A DNA stretch of 64,000 bases from Pelodera strongyloides (GCA_036852015.1 JAANDG010000611.1:1-64000), one strand, 5' to 3'; positions 11,706 through 25,751 are shown, counted from the first letter of the stretch. Notes: a model not told the origin generated them from the letters alone. Numbers and translations are program-made.

Positions 11706-12911
11706 TATTAACAAATTATTGTTGGTATTTTGATGGTTTTTTTCTCCCTACCCAGCTCGTGGCTGCAAGAAGCTTTTTGGAAACGTTTTTGTTTTCTGAT
11801 TCTTTTATAAACTGAATAAAGTAAAGCCTGTAAAGCCTATCACAATATGCGCGTTGTACTGTTGGATGTGCGTGACAAATCATAAAGCTATGTTCGTATT
11901 ATCATATCCATATGTTCGTATTATCATACTGCAGCCATCCTTTATTTATGTGTAAATGGGCAACGAGATGATGCGCGGCGAAAAAAAACAGGTGCGAATT
12001 CATGTCGCCGCGAGTTTTCACCAGAATCCAAAATTGTTCTTTTTTTCTTTCCTTTCTCTTTTTTTGTTGCTTGCCTAGGTACTGATACAGATACAGTATG
12101 TAATACTTACAGTACGACAGCCCAGAATAAGATCTTATCAAATTGCAAAAACTGCATCACTCCAGACTTTTGTAATATTTGATAGAACACGAAAGAATTG
12201 GCACAAAAACAGGAAATAAATTTTCGAAGTTTATTTTGCAAGTGAAATTAAGTAAGTGAAATTATGTATTGTAAATCACAAGTTATCGTTTCCGGAAAAG
12301 AGAACAAGCAATTATAATAATAATATATAATAATAATAATTTATTACGCACACATAAAATTCATGAGAAAAATATATGCAACGTACAGTTTTGTCGAGTA
12401 AAGCAACAGTCAACAGTAGCACAAATACAAAAATGAAGAATAAATAAAGTGACACATTATACAGAAATCTATGAAGCTAAGTGCGGAGTTTCCTCAATCA
12501 TAATAGAAGTTCTATGTACAAATGAATGCCTACGAACCATTTTAGTTGCTCTGGGAATAACGATCCTACTCCTGCCCCTACGGGAAGAGTAATTCAGAAA
12601 AGAAGGGACTGAAACTGGACTTTTTGGTACTTAGTACTTATCCGCGAAGGATTTTATATATGGCGCAGCACGCGCGTACCCAATTCTTTCGCCAGACGTT
12701 CGCCAATGGCTCGCCACGCGCCATCCGAGTTTCCTTACTGAATCTCACCCATCCGCATCCTGTGCCAAAATGTGCGTCACATCGTTGCTTGCATAACTAA
12801 TTTGAATATTTTTTTCAAAGCGATAGAACATGCGGTTTGTGAAGAGTATATTGACATATATATTTTTTGAGTACGCGTGCTCCATTTGGGAGAAGATGAC
12901 TTAATATTATA

Positions 12912-13000
12912 CATATAATAGGTGGAATCTTCGAGCTTATACGACTTCTATTCTACTCGCTATAAGCTCGATAAGCTCGAAGATTCTACCTATTATATGA
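12912..13000. repeat. Palindrome of about 35-nt arms
   Basis: ATATAATAGGTGGAATCTTCGAGCTTATA is matched by TATAAGCTCG and GATAAGCTCGAAGATTCTACCTATTATAT across a short centre. A clear hairpin with few mismatches. Confidence 0.75.
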
Positions 13001-14748
13001 CCTATCTATTATACGCAAATTGTGTGTCATTGTGTGCCACATAAATAATTTGCATAATGCCAATAAAAGAAAGAGCGAAAATAGTCATCCACAACGCTTC
13101 CTCCTACACCCAAAAATGAGCAAAAGTCGACCAATCAAAATATGATCTATAGATCTGTGATGGATTGATACTAATACGATATTAGACGCTTGCATTTTTC
13201 TTGCATTTGGCGATCAACAAAAGTGCTACAATGGTCGGAATCACCTTGCGCTGTAATAGATCATTTTGGAACGGAAGTTAACGTCGCTTTGTATTGTCTT
13301 TCTTGTTTTATCACCCACATTTTGATGGAACGGCGTAAAAATAACCTCGTAAAATGGAGGAAAACTTCCCCAGAAAGGAAAGAAACCTATAAAAGGAGCG
13401 TTTTTTTTTCTGAAAAGGGGAGAAAATGGAAGAAATCGCTGTAGTAAAGGTAAATGGAGATTTTATGATCAAGCAGCTGATCAAGGATAGACGTTTTGGG
13501 AAAGTTCGCTAGAAAAGTTTTGAAAAAATACAAAAATTGCAAAATGGTGGTCGAATGACTGCCTGCAACATCATGCCATGCAATTTCTGCCCATTGGTTC
13601 CCAAGTTGGGGTCTTCATGGGCTTAATTAATCATTTAGGATTCTACACAAAAACTTTATATAAGTTTCAATCTGTTCATGAACAAAACAACCACTTTGCA
13701 ATAAATTTGCTACACCTCATATCGCCCCTAACTTCGTTATACGTTCAACACCTCGGTGCTCACACTGTTCAGCAGTAAAGGCTCGTGCAGAATATTTAGT
13801 ATTTTTCCTGTCCCCTAAATAATGACCATGTCCTCATTTTTCTTTCACGGCTGAAAACATGACAGCAGTGATATGATATGCGTTCTTTTTTGTGTTGTTT
13901 GCCGTGGGAATAAATCATTTCCTGTAGTGTGCGTCTGTGCGTCCGACCAGTCAAAATTTGATCCGCCGCGCCTTTTGTGTGCGGAGCATATCGATAGCAC
14001 ACCGTAGCCAAGAAATGACAGCAAAGTACAGTATATCGGCAAATTGACATTACTGAACACCAGGTTACCGTTAGCTAATTACGTCGAATTATACGAAGAG
14101 TACTACTTCATGACATATCTGACGCAACTGAGTTGTTGCTCGCTGATGCACAGGCTGCTGGATTACATTACACCATAATCATGGTTACGCATTCCCAGCT
14201 GTTATTCTTAGTTGCATATTTAGAAAATATTTTTATAAATTCGGAGATTCACAAATCCAGCGAGGGTGAAAACTGAAAACTCAGAGGTTCAGAGAGAATG
14301 AAATAGATTTAGAGACTCAGAGATTCACAGTAAAAGTGAGAGAGTACTTGAGAGACAGAAACAGGGGGTAAAACAATTCATACTCATAATTTTTTTTCGC
14401 AAACTGATGCATGGGTTATTCTATACCGTCTACTATGTTTCCCAGGTTTCTTAACCAAACGGAATTTCTTGACGTTTTGATCGCGCCTCGTCCTTGTAGA
14501 GCAGGCTTCCCCCAAATAAAACTCGCTAATTGTAAAGAGACGTGCGTGCGAGTTCAACATCATTGCAGCACCGTGACTCCCTCGTTCGCTCAATTGCGCG
14601 CATCATTGTTTTATTATTATTCCCAAGTATGGCAATTTCCGTTTCATGTTCAAGATCAAAAATCAACAAGTGTAAGATCATAGGGAAAACTCACTGAGTG
14701 CATCTAACAATAAAATTTGCTTTGATTCAATGTGATCAACTCTCTTTA

Positions 14749-14892
14749 TTAAAGCGAAATAACGGCCGGTATTTGAAACGTAGAAGGACAACTGCACTAT
14801 TATGTACTTATGCTAAGTGAGTTCGAATGAGCTCAATTTTTTATACTAATCATACTCATTTGCATAAAAAACTGGCTGTTATGTCGCTTTAA
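14749..14892. repeat. Foldback/MITE family A copy (short)
   Basis: TTAAAGCGAAATAACGGCCGG at the left, ACTGGCTGTTATGTCGCTTTAA at the right; the centre is shortened. Confidence 0.8.
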
Positions 14893-15206
14893 TGTGGTAG
14901 GTACATGAAATATACTTGATTGTTTTCAGCCTTGTTCCTAATAATTTTACGTTTTCAATGGTTTTCTTCGAATTAGGTATCTTCATATTTAATTTACTTA
15001 CTTCTTGCAAGCGCCACTATACAGTGTAGTATTTCATACCGTATTACAATATGTAGTTATTCGTGATATCATGCATTAATCTGAATAATCTTCATTTTTG
15101 GTTTTCCTAAGCCTAATGCCCTTTTTATTCATGCAACAAATAAATATAACCAGAATCGGATTGACCAGTCAATTGTTGATCGTTTATGTGCTCATTCGTC
15201 TGAACA

Positions 15207-15209
<3 letters not shown>

Positions 15210-15248
<39 letters not shown>
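15210..15248 (+). repeat. (AG)n microsatellite
   Basis: Uninterrupted AG dinucleotides, about 19 units. Confidence 0.95.
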
Positions 15249-15250
<2 letters not shown>

Positions 15251-16436
15251 TAGGTTATTTCCCGAACATGGTACATGCTTTAGACAATAGACAGGAGAGA
15301 AAATAGATTTATCAATGTAGAGTGTAGGAACCCCTATGGAGATCACAGACACGCAGAAAACGCGGTCGCAGCGTTCATAAATGTATATGACCGCGTAGTT
15401 GTGGTGCAAAAGCATCAGTCCTTTCGTTTTGCCTATTATGGAGCGTGCGAGCTTCCCAAACTAAAGCGGTACGGCACGCGGTTTGTCAAACGCACAGTGA
15501 TGACAACTACATTGCCATGTATTATATGCGAATTATGTTCCATTCTGTGTCATGTCTGCACTGACGGGTGCAGAATACATATACATAGCAATTGTTCAAG
15601 CTCATGCTGCATTTCACAAACAAAACTATGTATCATATCCATACAGCTACTTGGAGACTATTGTTCGTATTATTATCTTTATTTTATTAGCTCGTTGTCA
15701 GGATTTTATTTCTATATTTTCACATTGTTTTCAAACATTATTTCCTCCGTTTTTAATACGCATTTAACATGATTATGACCATGAAAATTTTATTCAATTA
15801 CTGTGCTGTTGATACTTTACTTTACAATCACTACTGCACAGTCACAGTATTCAATTACTGTGCAGATCAGATCTAAATACAGTAATTAAATTATTCTCTC
15901 GCGCCCCTCTTATCAAGGTAGTTAGTTACTGTATCGGTTATTTACAGAGTACTGTGACTGTGCCTGCAGCTTGCTTAATTTTGTGTCATTTCGAATCAGT
16001 CAGGTGCTCTTCAATATCACACATGCATTTTTTCTTATTTTTCTTTATTTCGATAATCTCATGAGCACATTCTCTCCTCCTCTCCATCTCTCCCCATCTC
16101 TCTCTTTCTCTTTCCCTTTCTCTTTTTCTCTCTATCCTCTAGTTCTCCCGTATGTCTCTCTCCCAACTTCTCGCGGTCTCCTCCCCTAATTTCCAAAAAT
16201 TCGGTGTTCATTCTCAACTTTTCTTTTCCCCGTTTTGCGGATAGTTTTTTGAAAATTGTCTTTAATACTTTGGTCTTTACGAAGGTAATTTTTCACCAAA
16301 CAAATGCGATCTCTATAATAGAGAATCTACCTGTCTTCCAATTAGAGAGAGCCGCCTTTCATTCCTGCCAATTTATATGCACACATACCACATACCGTAC
16401 GACTTTTGATCTCGTTATGAGCATGTTTATTGTCTC

Positions 16437-16617
16437 TTAAAGCGAAATAACGGCCGGTTTTTAATACGCATAGGGCACACCAGCATTCTTATGCAGCTTA
16501 TGCCTTATGCAAATTAACATAAATTAGAATAAAAAATCGAGCTAAATTCGAGCAACTTGCATAACTAGGTAAGAATTCGACTGTCCGCAATGCATTTCAA
16601 AACCCGGCCGGTAATTT
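16437..16617. repeat. Foldback/MITE family A copy
   Basis: TTAAAGCGAAATAACGGCCGG on the left; the right end CCGGCCGGTAATTTAGC is worn. It ends about 110 nt upstream of the candidate acceptor at 16729. Confidence 0.8.
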
Positions 16618-16751
16618 AGCATGGAGATAAAGTTGATTATTGTCGTTCTCCCTCGGCTACATCCCCTTTCATAAACATTTAATATTTTTTAAATTATAAA
16701 AACTTTTTTTTTTATAAAAACGATTTCAGGCTTTGAATACCGTAACTAACC

Positions 16752-17284
16752 ATGACGGCCACTGAGGAAATATGCCCCGCATCTGCCGCTTTCCCTAAGG
16801 AATTTGAAGCTGAGGTCGTGGAAGATAACAGTGATTGTGACGATAACACCTCTGATAACCAGGAGTATACCAGTGAGGTGAGCTCACTAACGAAAGCCGA
16901 TTAAAGCGGTATGACACGTGGTTCTGACACATGTTAAACAAACTTATGTGGTTTGCAAACAATACAAGACAATGGAATTATGTATTATGGCGCTTACTTT
17001 ACATCGAACCACTTGGCGTGTCACTTTGCAAATATTTTCAAAAGATCCTTCGACCTAGTCTTCCAATTTTTTTCACTATTATTAAGATTTATACAAATTC
17101 AACACTACTAGACTACGTCTTATATTTTGCCTGCTGTAGTAGAAGTTATCTATGTCTTCTTTAGATCACTCCATCATTCATGGACTCTCTCTCCTCTCCC
17201 GACATGCTCCTGCTTCCCTCACTCTCTGTGATACCCCTGCTCTCTCTCCTCTTCGACGATTCAGCTGATGATGAAGCTAATTAG
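16752..17284 (+). CDS. Possible two-exon gene for an 81-aa acidic protein
   Basis: Exon 1 (16752-16877) starts at an ATG 22 nt after a strong acceptor (CGATTTCAG ending at 16729), which could be a trans-splice site. It encodes 42 residues rich in Asp and Glu, starting MTATEEICPASAAF and ending DNQEYTSE, before a GTGAGC donor. Exon 2 (17165-17284) follows TCTTCTTTAG in the same phase. It encodes 39 residues that are Leu/Ser/Pro-rich, with an acidic end and a TAG stop. No domain is recognised. Exon 1 resembles the acidic N-termini of the K2P genes, so it could instead be a distant 5' exon of the K2P-2 locus with another partner. Support is only phase agreement and good splice signals. Confidence 0.4.
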
Positions 17285-18339
17285 ATAATTAGCCGAAGCT
17301 TAATTATCCAACATATCTGACAACATTGTGTTTTGCTTAATTTGACGTGTGGTACTAGTGACAATGGCTTGATTCAGGGTAGCTACAAAGCGTCATATAT
17401 CTAGTGTCTACTTTATATGCTAATTTTTGTAATAAGACCAGCTTTTTTTTGTCTATTGCAAGAATCCTTCATGCGTATCGAAATTTTCTTTGTTCCTAAA
17501 CAGAGCTTCTATTTTTTTAAATCTAACGACGCGACATACTGTTGCACGAACAGTAAACAAATATTCTTTTATTGATTTTTGCAAGCAATCAATATTTGAC
17601 AGTCTTGCGCTTGCGTATTCACGTGTATGTAGTTATGTTCTAATAATAAAGAAGTGCTTCTACTTTATGCAATTTATGCTTGATTCCGACTCTTCATTCA
17701 AGAAGAACCACAAAGACATGTATAAACATTAGTCATAGTCAAGATATGCGAGTGGAAAGTTAACCCATCAAAAAAAAAAAGTCAAGTCACCTCCATTTGC
17801 GATATGTGTAATCAGGCGGAGTAAGCTATTGTTGAAGTTATGCGGAACTACAGGAAGGGAAAAAATCCATCGAACTTGCTCGACATGAATTTTACTTTAA
17901 ATTCCATAGATATCCCAGCAGAACCAGCCATAGAATAATAATGATAGAGTAGAAACAATGTTGGTAGGCGAGCTAGAAAGAGAGAAGGAGAGAAATATAC
18001 AAGTGACAAATGTGGGATGCACAGAGAAAAGAAAAAAGACAGTGATTACTGTATTTTTTTCCGTCTAGTCAACGAATTCTGCAGTGTTGCTCGCGTATAC
18101 AACTTTGACGACAAAACACGGCAGAACTACTGTATGTTGCCATAGTGTAGTATGGTGGGGTGGTGAACTCTATCACACTAATATTTGAATACCAAATATA
18201 CATATGTATGCATAATAATGGATCGGCAGAAAAGACGTAACCGGAAAACCAAAGCACGACTGATTTCTCTCCTACCTACGTACTGTATTTCCGGTACCCT
18301 GCACTGCACATCTGGTCTGACCTCTTCAGACTTTAAATT

Positions 18340-18749
18340 TTAAAGCGATATAACATATAGCGATATAGCGTATTTGTAACCCAGGTTGGAAACTTCATTC
18401 CCATTTTTGCATGCTAAAGGATCTTATTGTATAAAAGAGTAACTGTAGCGTGCGCTAGCACTCACGTTACCGGAGTATAATTATAATAAATTGTTCCGCT
18501 TCGGGTGTCAATGAGTGTCACGCTCAAATTAGAATATTCTCATGTAAAAACGATGTGTCTCTTCATTCGTAAAGATTTTCATCAACTTTACAGGTGTTTC
18601 ATAAGCATCGAAAGACGCCTCAGGCGGTGTTAGCCGTCTGGTAATCAAAATAGTGCAGTACCGCGCAGTTATTTCGTTATTTGCATACACTACACGGAAA
18701 TACAGTGTCCGATATACGTTTCAAAAACCGGTAGTTATATGGCTGTAAT
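18340..18749. repeat. Family B-like foldback pair of ends
   Basis: TTAAAGCGATATAACATATAGCG on the left and ACGTTTCAAAAACCGGTAGTTATATGGC on the right bracket about 400 bp. They may be the ends of one element or two fragments. Confidence 0.45.
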
Positions 18750-19789
18750 TAAGTACCTAATATAAGAACCCCTCAAAGAATTTACCGTACACCTCCCACT
18801 AATTATAAGGGTCGCTCCCAGGCCTAACATTTTTATTTCGCTTCGTTTTGAAATAAAATGTTGACAATTATTTCCATGGATTTTATGAGAATAGAGAACA
18901 AAATTCACCCGTTTACAAAAGAAAGGGCAGCTCAATGAGAGCTCAATAAATGATATAGGTTCGGCGAAAATAAAAACAAAATTTGGTAACACAGAACAGG
19001 GGTGCAACGAGCACATGAGTGATTTGAAATATATTTTCCGGATTTTTTTTTTGCTTGGGATGAGACTAATGTTTGGTGCAAATGCAAACAACGATTTCGT
19101 GGATGGTAACCAAAGCTGCGCCCAATTAGCATAAAGCATAGTCCAAAGCCTAAGCACAACCCTAAACCCTTGGAAGAAACTAAAATAAAGCCTAACAATA
19201 CGCCTGATGTCAGCCGACGTCGCCTCACTGATGAAACTTCGATTGTGCGCGGAGAGCTTCTGGCGCGAAAGTGTCGCGCCGCGATAAACAGGCGAGAGTC
19301 TAGACGCCTGGATGCGGAAGTGGGCTCGCAGGGTGCGCTTTTTGCTTTGCCGTGCACGCGCCGAACAATCGCGGCACACCGTCAAAGTTGGGTTGCCTAT
19401 ATCGTGTAGCCCTGGAGAAGAATACTTAGGGTCCGAAGTAGCTGCAGTTGCACATTGTGGTGCGATATTCTCTCTACTGGGTGAACAGTAGCCCCGTCTT
19501 ATAGCTTGAAGGAAATTGTTTTAAAGCTGTGTGTCGCGCTGTTTTGAATGCGTGCTGACCACGGCACATCGCATTTTATGCAACTTGTCCCCCACATTGT
19601 GCCAAAATAGAGCACATAAAGCTCCATACGCCACTTGTTAGAATACGTTTGACGTGAGATATCGACTTTAGGGGCACCGTAGACCTTATAGCTAGAATGT
19701 ATAGCTTGTACATTATTTAAAAAAATTTAAAATTTGTTTTACGCTTCAAGAGCGTGCACCTTATTCAAGGGATTCAAGTACAATTTCAA

Positions 19790-19865
19790 GGTTTGCTTAT
19801 GACATGTTCCGCAGATGTCCTGAGCAGTAGGCGACGAGTTCCAGATGACAAATTTCTCGACTTTA
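19790..19865 (+). repeat. Fragment shared with the SINE-like element at 34370-34600
   Basis: TTATGAC(A/T)TGTTCCGCAGA, CTGAGCAGTAG and GAGTTCCAGA(T/A)GACAA occur in the same order and direction as at about 34397-34460. Only this part is shared; a tRNA-like head is not obvious here. Confidence 0.6.
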
Positions 19866-20287
19866 TAAGCACAAAATAAAAAAGGTTGATAATCGCGGAA
19901 ATTCAATGCTTACCGTTCCTTTATTGTCAAACATAACGCAAGAATACACTATATGTTAGCAATGAAACATAACGATTTGGCTGAACAAAATATACAACAA
20001 CGGTCACACATACACCAGAATGTCACACAGTTATGCGGTTATGCCCGTGATATATAAATAAAGAGGTGGTGTTTTTTTTCTAATTAGACTATTGCAACTG
20101 TTCTATGTGTTGTTGACACATGCGTACCGTATGTGTATACTCATCAAAAAGTTGTTTAATGATGAGATTTTGAAACTGGAATAAAATGGGGAAATGCAGA
20201 TGCAGCATAGATCCTACTGTTATGCCAGCTACCGTTCACTACATCTGTCTTTGCTCGTGGAAACAACAATCCAAGAATATACTCTGG

Positions 20288-20466
20288 TTCTCAGGCGCAC
20301 AGCGCGAAAATGCGTAGGAGATCGCGGATCCGAGGGAAAAGATTGCAAATTTGCATTGAAAAATTCGAGACAGAGAAACCTCTTTTATGCGTCTCCGCCT
20401 GTCCCATGTTAAAAAGCCGTCTCTTTTCCGCGGATGCGGACGTTGCCGCGCTGCGCGCCTGAGAAC
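20288..20466. repeat. GC-rich foldback element, family H
   Basis: TTCTCAGGCGCACAGCGCG at the left and CGCGCTGCGCGCCTGAGAAC at the right, with TTGCAAATTTGCATTGAAAAA in the centre, as in the copy at 6352-6537. Confidence 0.75.
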
Positions 20467-21213
20467 GTAATATGTAAAGTTTGTCTGATTTCGAAGTAAC
20501 TGCCGCAGGATAACAACATACGTTTCCCAGCTTTCTTAAATACTTCACAAGTTCATAAAGAGAATTTCACTTTTCTGGGTTCTCTCTAACAGATTCATAG
20601 ACAACGACAAGGCATAATGGCACAAACGTTTATTTCTACGTTTCAATAAACATTTATATGAAGACACTCTATGTTCGTTGCTGCCACAACCTATGGCGAT
20701 GAAGCTCAATCACAAAAGCACTTCATACTTCTAACGCTACGCTACAATACAGACAAGCAACCAAGAATTGCAGTTCGCCCTTTGGACTTTTTTTCTACCG
20801 TACTTCGACCAGTTATCGCTAATCATGGCTAATCAATTGCTCTCAACGCGCTGCTTATTGGTTCAGTATACAGTACTCCATTTCAAATTAGATTATGGTT
20901 TCAAAAAAGGGGCGTGTCGCCAAAACTACAGTAGGACAATTTTGTAAAGGAAAAATGAACATTTCACAATAGAGATGAACGATGAAATAATTGAACTAGA
21001 GTACTCATTAGCAAAGAATATTTTGAAGGAATAAAATGAAATATAAAAAGTTGACCAAACGGTTCCGACGTGGTATTGTGCAGTGAACGAACCCGGGGAA
21101 CTTATTTTAGACAAGGATGGGACAGAGGTTGAAAAATGATAAATAGCGTTTGACCGCTCAAAGATAACAGCCACCATTGAAGTTTGTGATCTTTGTGAGG
21201 AGACCATTATTTT

Positions 21214-21335
21214 TAAAGCGGTATAACATCCGGTTTTTTTTGAAAATTAGTTTCGATGGTTTATTCCCAGTTTATCAACATAGTTTACCGTTGGTCAACA
21301 TAGGCTTCAAAACACCGGTTGTTATATCGCTTTAA
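21214..21335. repeat. Foldback/MITE family B copy (short)
   Basis: TTAAAGCGGTATAACATCCGG at the left and CACCGGTTGTTATATCGCTTTAA at the right. Confidence 0.8.
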
Positions 21336-22960
21336 AAAAAAATATATTATAAACCTAATCTTAAATTGCTTCTCGATACTTTAGACCTATTTTACAAACC
21401 GGTGCTTATGTTCTATATCAATTAGTAATCTTGTTGTTTTCCTATAATTTGCCGTGCTTTGCATTGAATTTTTCTTTTCGGTCACTAGGTCCCTTATTAG
21501 TATGTATGTGTCGTAAGGCACTTCATCTTAGGGTAACCATTTGGTTTTTGTTATGTACTATTTGTATTATTGTGCATGTTCTTATTTGTGTTGTTCCATT
21601 AAAAATAAACTATTATTAAAAAAAGTATGGGAAATCCAACTCGGAAGGTAAGCGCTAGTAAAGATGAGTTGTATGGTTTATTGAACGTACATACAAATTA
21701 AGAGGTCACCATGTCAGGAAAGGTAATACGAACACAGATAGCTTCCAATATAATGAATAGATAAATGAGGTGACAAATGCATTCTACAATGTGAATCGAA
21801 CTAGATTCTTGCCTGTGTTGTGCAGACGGTCAGTTATCTAGCACCTTATTACATTATGCTTAATGTGTTAGTTATAATCGAATAAGCATCTCACATCGAT
21901 TAGTGAAGAGGCACATTGCATACCGTATTTGTGGTAGGGGAGTGCGCGTGTGTGGAATTGTGATTTTTGATGCGCACATCTCGCTCTATCCTGGCGCACC
22001 AGCCGCTCGCGTTTTGCGCGCTGCTATGCTAATTACATCACTTCCTCAGAATGACTCACTCCTAATTCAAGATAACCATCGAGATTAAATGATGTAAACT
22101 CCTGACTCTCCCTTCCGGTGTGAATTGTTCATATGTTCTTATCGTTGTTGAATTTTGTACTCGCAAAAAAATGCGCGATTGATAAATGCGGTGATAACTT
22201 GACCGATCACAATAGAAACTGAGGCGGAGCATATTTTTTTTGATGGGAGTTAGTGGGACTCTTATAGGTACCGCTGAGGTACGCCGTTCGGGAAGCGGCA
22301 TTGACAAGGTATCGCTAAGGTAACTAGTAAGCATAATCTTCCGTTAACTAATTAGGCAAGCTATTAATAGAAAGTCATTTTTATATTAAACCGCTTATAT
22401 TCTATCTCGTTATGTTTTACTACTGTATTATTAAACTAATAGGTTCTGCAATCTTGACATTTTAGATTTTCAAATGTGTCAAACTAAACACTGTTTTGAT
22501 AATTTTGCACTTTTTGCACATTTTCATCACTCTTTCTCCCTGTAACTACCGCTCTATAGCTGAAATTCAATCTCGAGTTAATATTTCGATGCTATCTTGA
22601 AAGTTGTACTGATGTACTTTTGCATGCGTACGTTCAGATCATAATACAGTCAGACCACTGCTGATCACTTTGGTCAAACGGACCACTATGGCTTATGCTA
22701 AACGCTGACTGAGTTGAATGTAAACCGGTTTTCTGACGTACAATTAGCAATTCAAATGTTTGTCTCCAACTCCAACAAAAATATGACCTTTGTTTTGGCA
22801 CCTACAATAGGGAGCGGGACCATAGAAAAATGCCCTGTCGCATTGCTACATACATTTTTCCAATTCTAACCCTCGTATTTTCAATGCAAATAAAATTTCC
22901 GTTTTAAATACTTACTTCATTTGCCTGTTTATTGGTCGTTGTCAAATCCAGGGCAACAGT

Positions 22961-22991
22961 TTTATTTCAGATTTAAAAGACCAAAAAGAAT
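22961..22991 (+). other. Candidate trans-splice acceptor and 5' UTR of K2P-2
   Basis: TTTATTTCAG ends at 22970, 21 nt before the ATG at 22992. An in-frame TAA at 22974 prevents coding continuation from an upstream exon, so this looks like a leader junction. Confidence 0.5.
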
Positions 22992-23465
22992 ATGTGCGAA
23001 ACGCCCAGAATTCCTGTTGCACAAGGTGATAAAAAAGAAGAAGATGGGTGAGATTTACTATGAAATTTGTAAAATCTTTCATTGTAAAATAAAAATGTAA
23101 CAAAGATATATTTATCTTATGTACCATAAATATTGGTATCTTATATTAATAGATTTAAAATGAAATGGACTACAGTGGGCTGTTGAATAGGCCAAGAGCT
23201 CAATGTAGACTTTTTCAAATACACAAGTTTTCTGGCACTGTGTAAAAGTTATATGTAGTTATGTGTAGTTAGAATGTCGTCAACAATTAACTTTATTCTC
23301 TAAACTAATTACAGAGCAATCGATCGTTATTACGAGAAAAATCAATACTCCATCACACGTGAGGATTCGATAAATCGTTTGCCGAGGAATTTTAAGTGGT
23401 CGAGGTAAGGGATTGAATTTGAATAATAATATTGAGTCGTTCATTGGTAAGCTGCCCTGATGAAG

Positions 23466-23600
23466 TTCACTAGCCATTGGAGCGCTAGCACGTTCGTCTC
23501 AAACGCACTCGACACGGGGTTCGAGTCTGGTCCGTGACAACTATGAAACCACCACCCGACGAGGGAATCATGGGCGATCCCTCCTGGACCTAGCCCGAAG
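23466..23600 (+). repeat. tRNA-like SINE fragment in K2P-2 intron 2
   Basis: TAGCCATTGGAGCGCTAGC resembles an A-box region, and GGGGTTCGAGTCT about 35 nt later resembles a B box. The tail is unrelated to a normal acceptor arm. Probably a tRNA-derived SINE. Confidence 0.5.
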
Positions 23601-23947
23601 ACGTAGATCACTTTGTCGTCTGGAACTGGTCGGGAGAACTGGAACTCGTCGGGAAAACAAGGAAAATGTCGGGAAAACTTGATTCTCCAGCTCATAGAAA
23701 CAACAAAGAAGACGTATATTTAAAAAAAAAACTAATCTTTGAAAAGTATAGAACAAAAAAGAAATACTTTTAGAAAACTCTCCGCCACACAAAGATCTCA
23801 AAAGTCGTTAGCGTCAAATATGAGCTATCGAAGTAACACCGTCCCCATTCAAGGAGCTAACAAAAACCGTTAGTTTTTAGTTTTTTTGTTGTTCTCTTCC
23901 ATCTCTAAACTTTCATAACCATAAAAAGGTACATGTTCGTATGCTTG

Positions 23948-24075
23948 TAGCTTGTAGCTGCCTGGTGGTGTATTAGTTAGCTGATTATGCCTATGCAAAG
24001 GTCATGGGTTCGATTCCAGTCCCGGGTGACCACACCGAACCCCTCATTGCCACTTCCGCGAACCTGTAATATTTT
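23948..24075 (+). repeat. tRNA-like SINE fragment in K2P-2 intron 2
   Basis: TGGTGTATTAGTTAGCTGA (A-box-like) and ATGGGTTCGATTCCAGTCCC (B-box-like) are spaced as in a tRNA gene and followed by a non-tRNA tail. It lies just upstream of the M1 exon. Confidence 0.5.
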
Positions 24076-25618
24076 AAATATTTACAGTAGCAGTGTGTCG
24101 TTTTCTAGGATTTTTGCTCTCCGTTTACTGGCTCGCTCACCATCACCGTAAGGTTGCCCTCCGACATCTGATAATGATCCTATTGATGACTCTTCTCACC
24201 ATGTTCCTTGGGCTTCTTTAAATACAGTTTATTAATCAAATGCGTCGAAGCATACATATCCTATGTCAACGATCAGATTCGTGTTTTTATAAACCCATAT
24301 TTTACTTTTTATAACAACACATGTTGATCACTATTTAGATCGTTAATTGTTGTATGTATATCATTGTTCATTGTGTTAATAGCTCTTCTCACACAGTTTC
24401 AATTACCGTAATTATATAAGCCATTGCTTTCTTACTCGCGGACAAAATAAACTTACTTACAATTAGGCGTAATCTGTATAGCGTAATTATTAGCTCCTCT
24501 TGTTGGAGCGTTTGTTACCTATGATCTTTGAAAGATACATTATTTCAGGACGTCGAGGTCAAGATTTTCAAACTCAAAAACCAAATTCAACAGATGGCCA
24601 GCGTTGCAATGAGCCGTCTGAATAAAGTGAACAATCAGAGCACGTCATTGGATAGTGTTGGAGAGTTCAAGGATTTCTTCAGGGTAATTATCTATTTTGT
24701 TTATTTATTTATTCATGTATTAAATAAATAGAGACTCATTAAAGTAAAAAGTCAAGAAAATAATTTGTATATTATGGTCAATTGTTATTATTTATACATA
24801 ACGATTGTGAACAATGTATTGTCTAATTTTCAGCAATCCTACCGTAATCTACTGGAGACAGAGGAGCGTTGGCACTTGTCCAACTACCGTAAGCATGATG
24901 ATCCAGAGAATAACATGTGGTGGGGATACTGGTCGGCCGTCTACTATACAACTGATATCTTCATGTGCGTGTCGTTTGGTGGGTATTTTGACACCAAGCC
25001 GTTTGAAATTTCTACTTTATTTTCAGAAAATTATCTAACATTTCCACACGTTATCGGTATGGTATTAGTCACAATTCTTGCAAAAAAGTGGAATCTGGGC
25101 AGAATTGGTGGAATATTTTTTTGGCGCCAAATCTGCGCGATATAATCGCCAGTTTCTCGCACGCTCATAAGATGAGCGCCGCGAAAATCTGGCACAAAAA
25201 CCACAAAATCATAATTGAAGAGCAAATTTGGTCCCGAGGTCCCGAGTTTTGCGAGAGAAGACTTTGATAAAAAAACGTTAACGTTAGGCGTGACACCAAC
25301 ACAAACCGAATTTGGTCGGGCTATGGCAATGGTTTACGGCCTGCTTGCTGTACCGCTAGCGGTAGTTGTACTGCGCGATCTCGGACAGTGGTTCCTTGCA
25401 ATAGTCACCACATGGTATGCAAGGCTCCTGATCAGGTGGAGGTGAGCCATTTTACTTCAGTTCATAACTGAAATGAGAAGGATTAAAAAATAACATCCTC
25501 AAAGCATCCGCGAGGAAAGATCATAATGAAAACTGTAAGCCCCATTACATACATACAGTAGAGAACTGGCAAACGTCAAACGTTTTATTCTGCTGTATGC
25601 TAACAATAAGATAATGGA

Positions 25619-25619
25619 T

Positions 25620-25676
<57 letters not shown>

Positions 25677-25716
25677 CGAAAGCCGAGAGAGAGAGAGAAA
25701 GAGAGAGAGACGAAAG

Positions 25717-25751
<35 letters not shown>

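Larger units (their letters stand above)
10939..16729. other. Intergenic stretch, repeats only
   Basis: Apart from the repeats listed separately, I see no convincing exon series here. AATAAA at about 11815 could serve K2P-1 as a distant poly(A) signal. The open frames are short and lack matching splice partners. Confidence 0.5.
17285..22970. other. Intergenic stretch between the small gene and K2P-2
   Basis: No exon series found. Short ATG-donor pieces near 21628 (M-G-N-P-T-R-K before GTAAGC) and 21711 (M-S-G-K before GTAATA) could be chance. The 18735-19409 region has overlapping open frames on both strands without splice support. Confidence 0.45.

Noticed and set aside
18735..19409. Overlapping open frames on both strands (up to about 216 codons)
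   Set aside because: No domain, no signal or membrane pattern that persists, and no splice partners; the two strands are open together, as expected from chance and repeat content.
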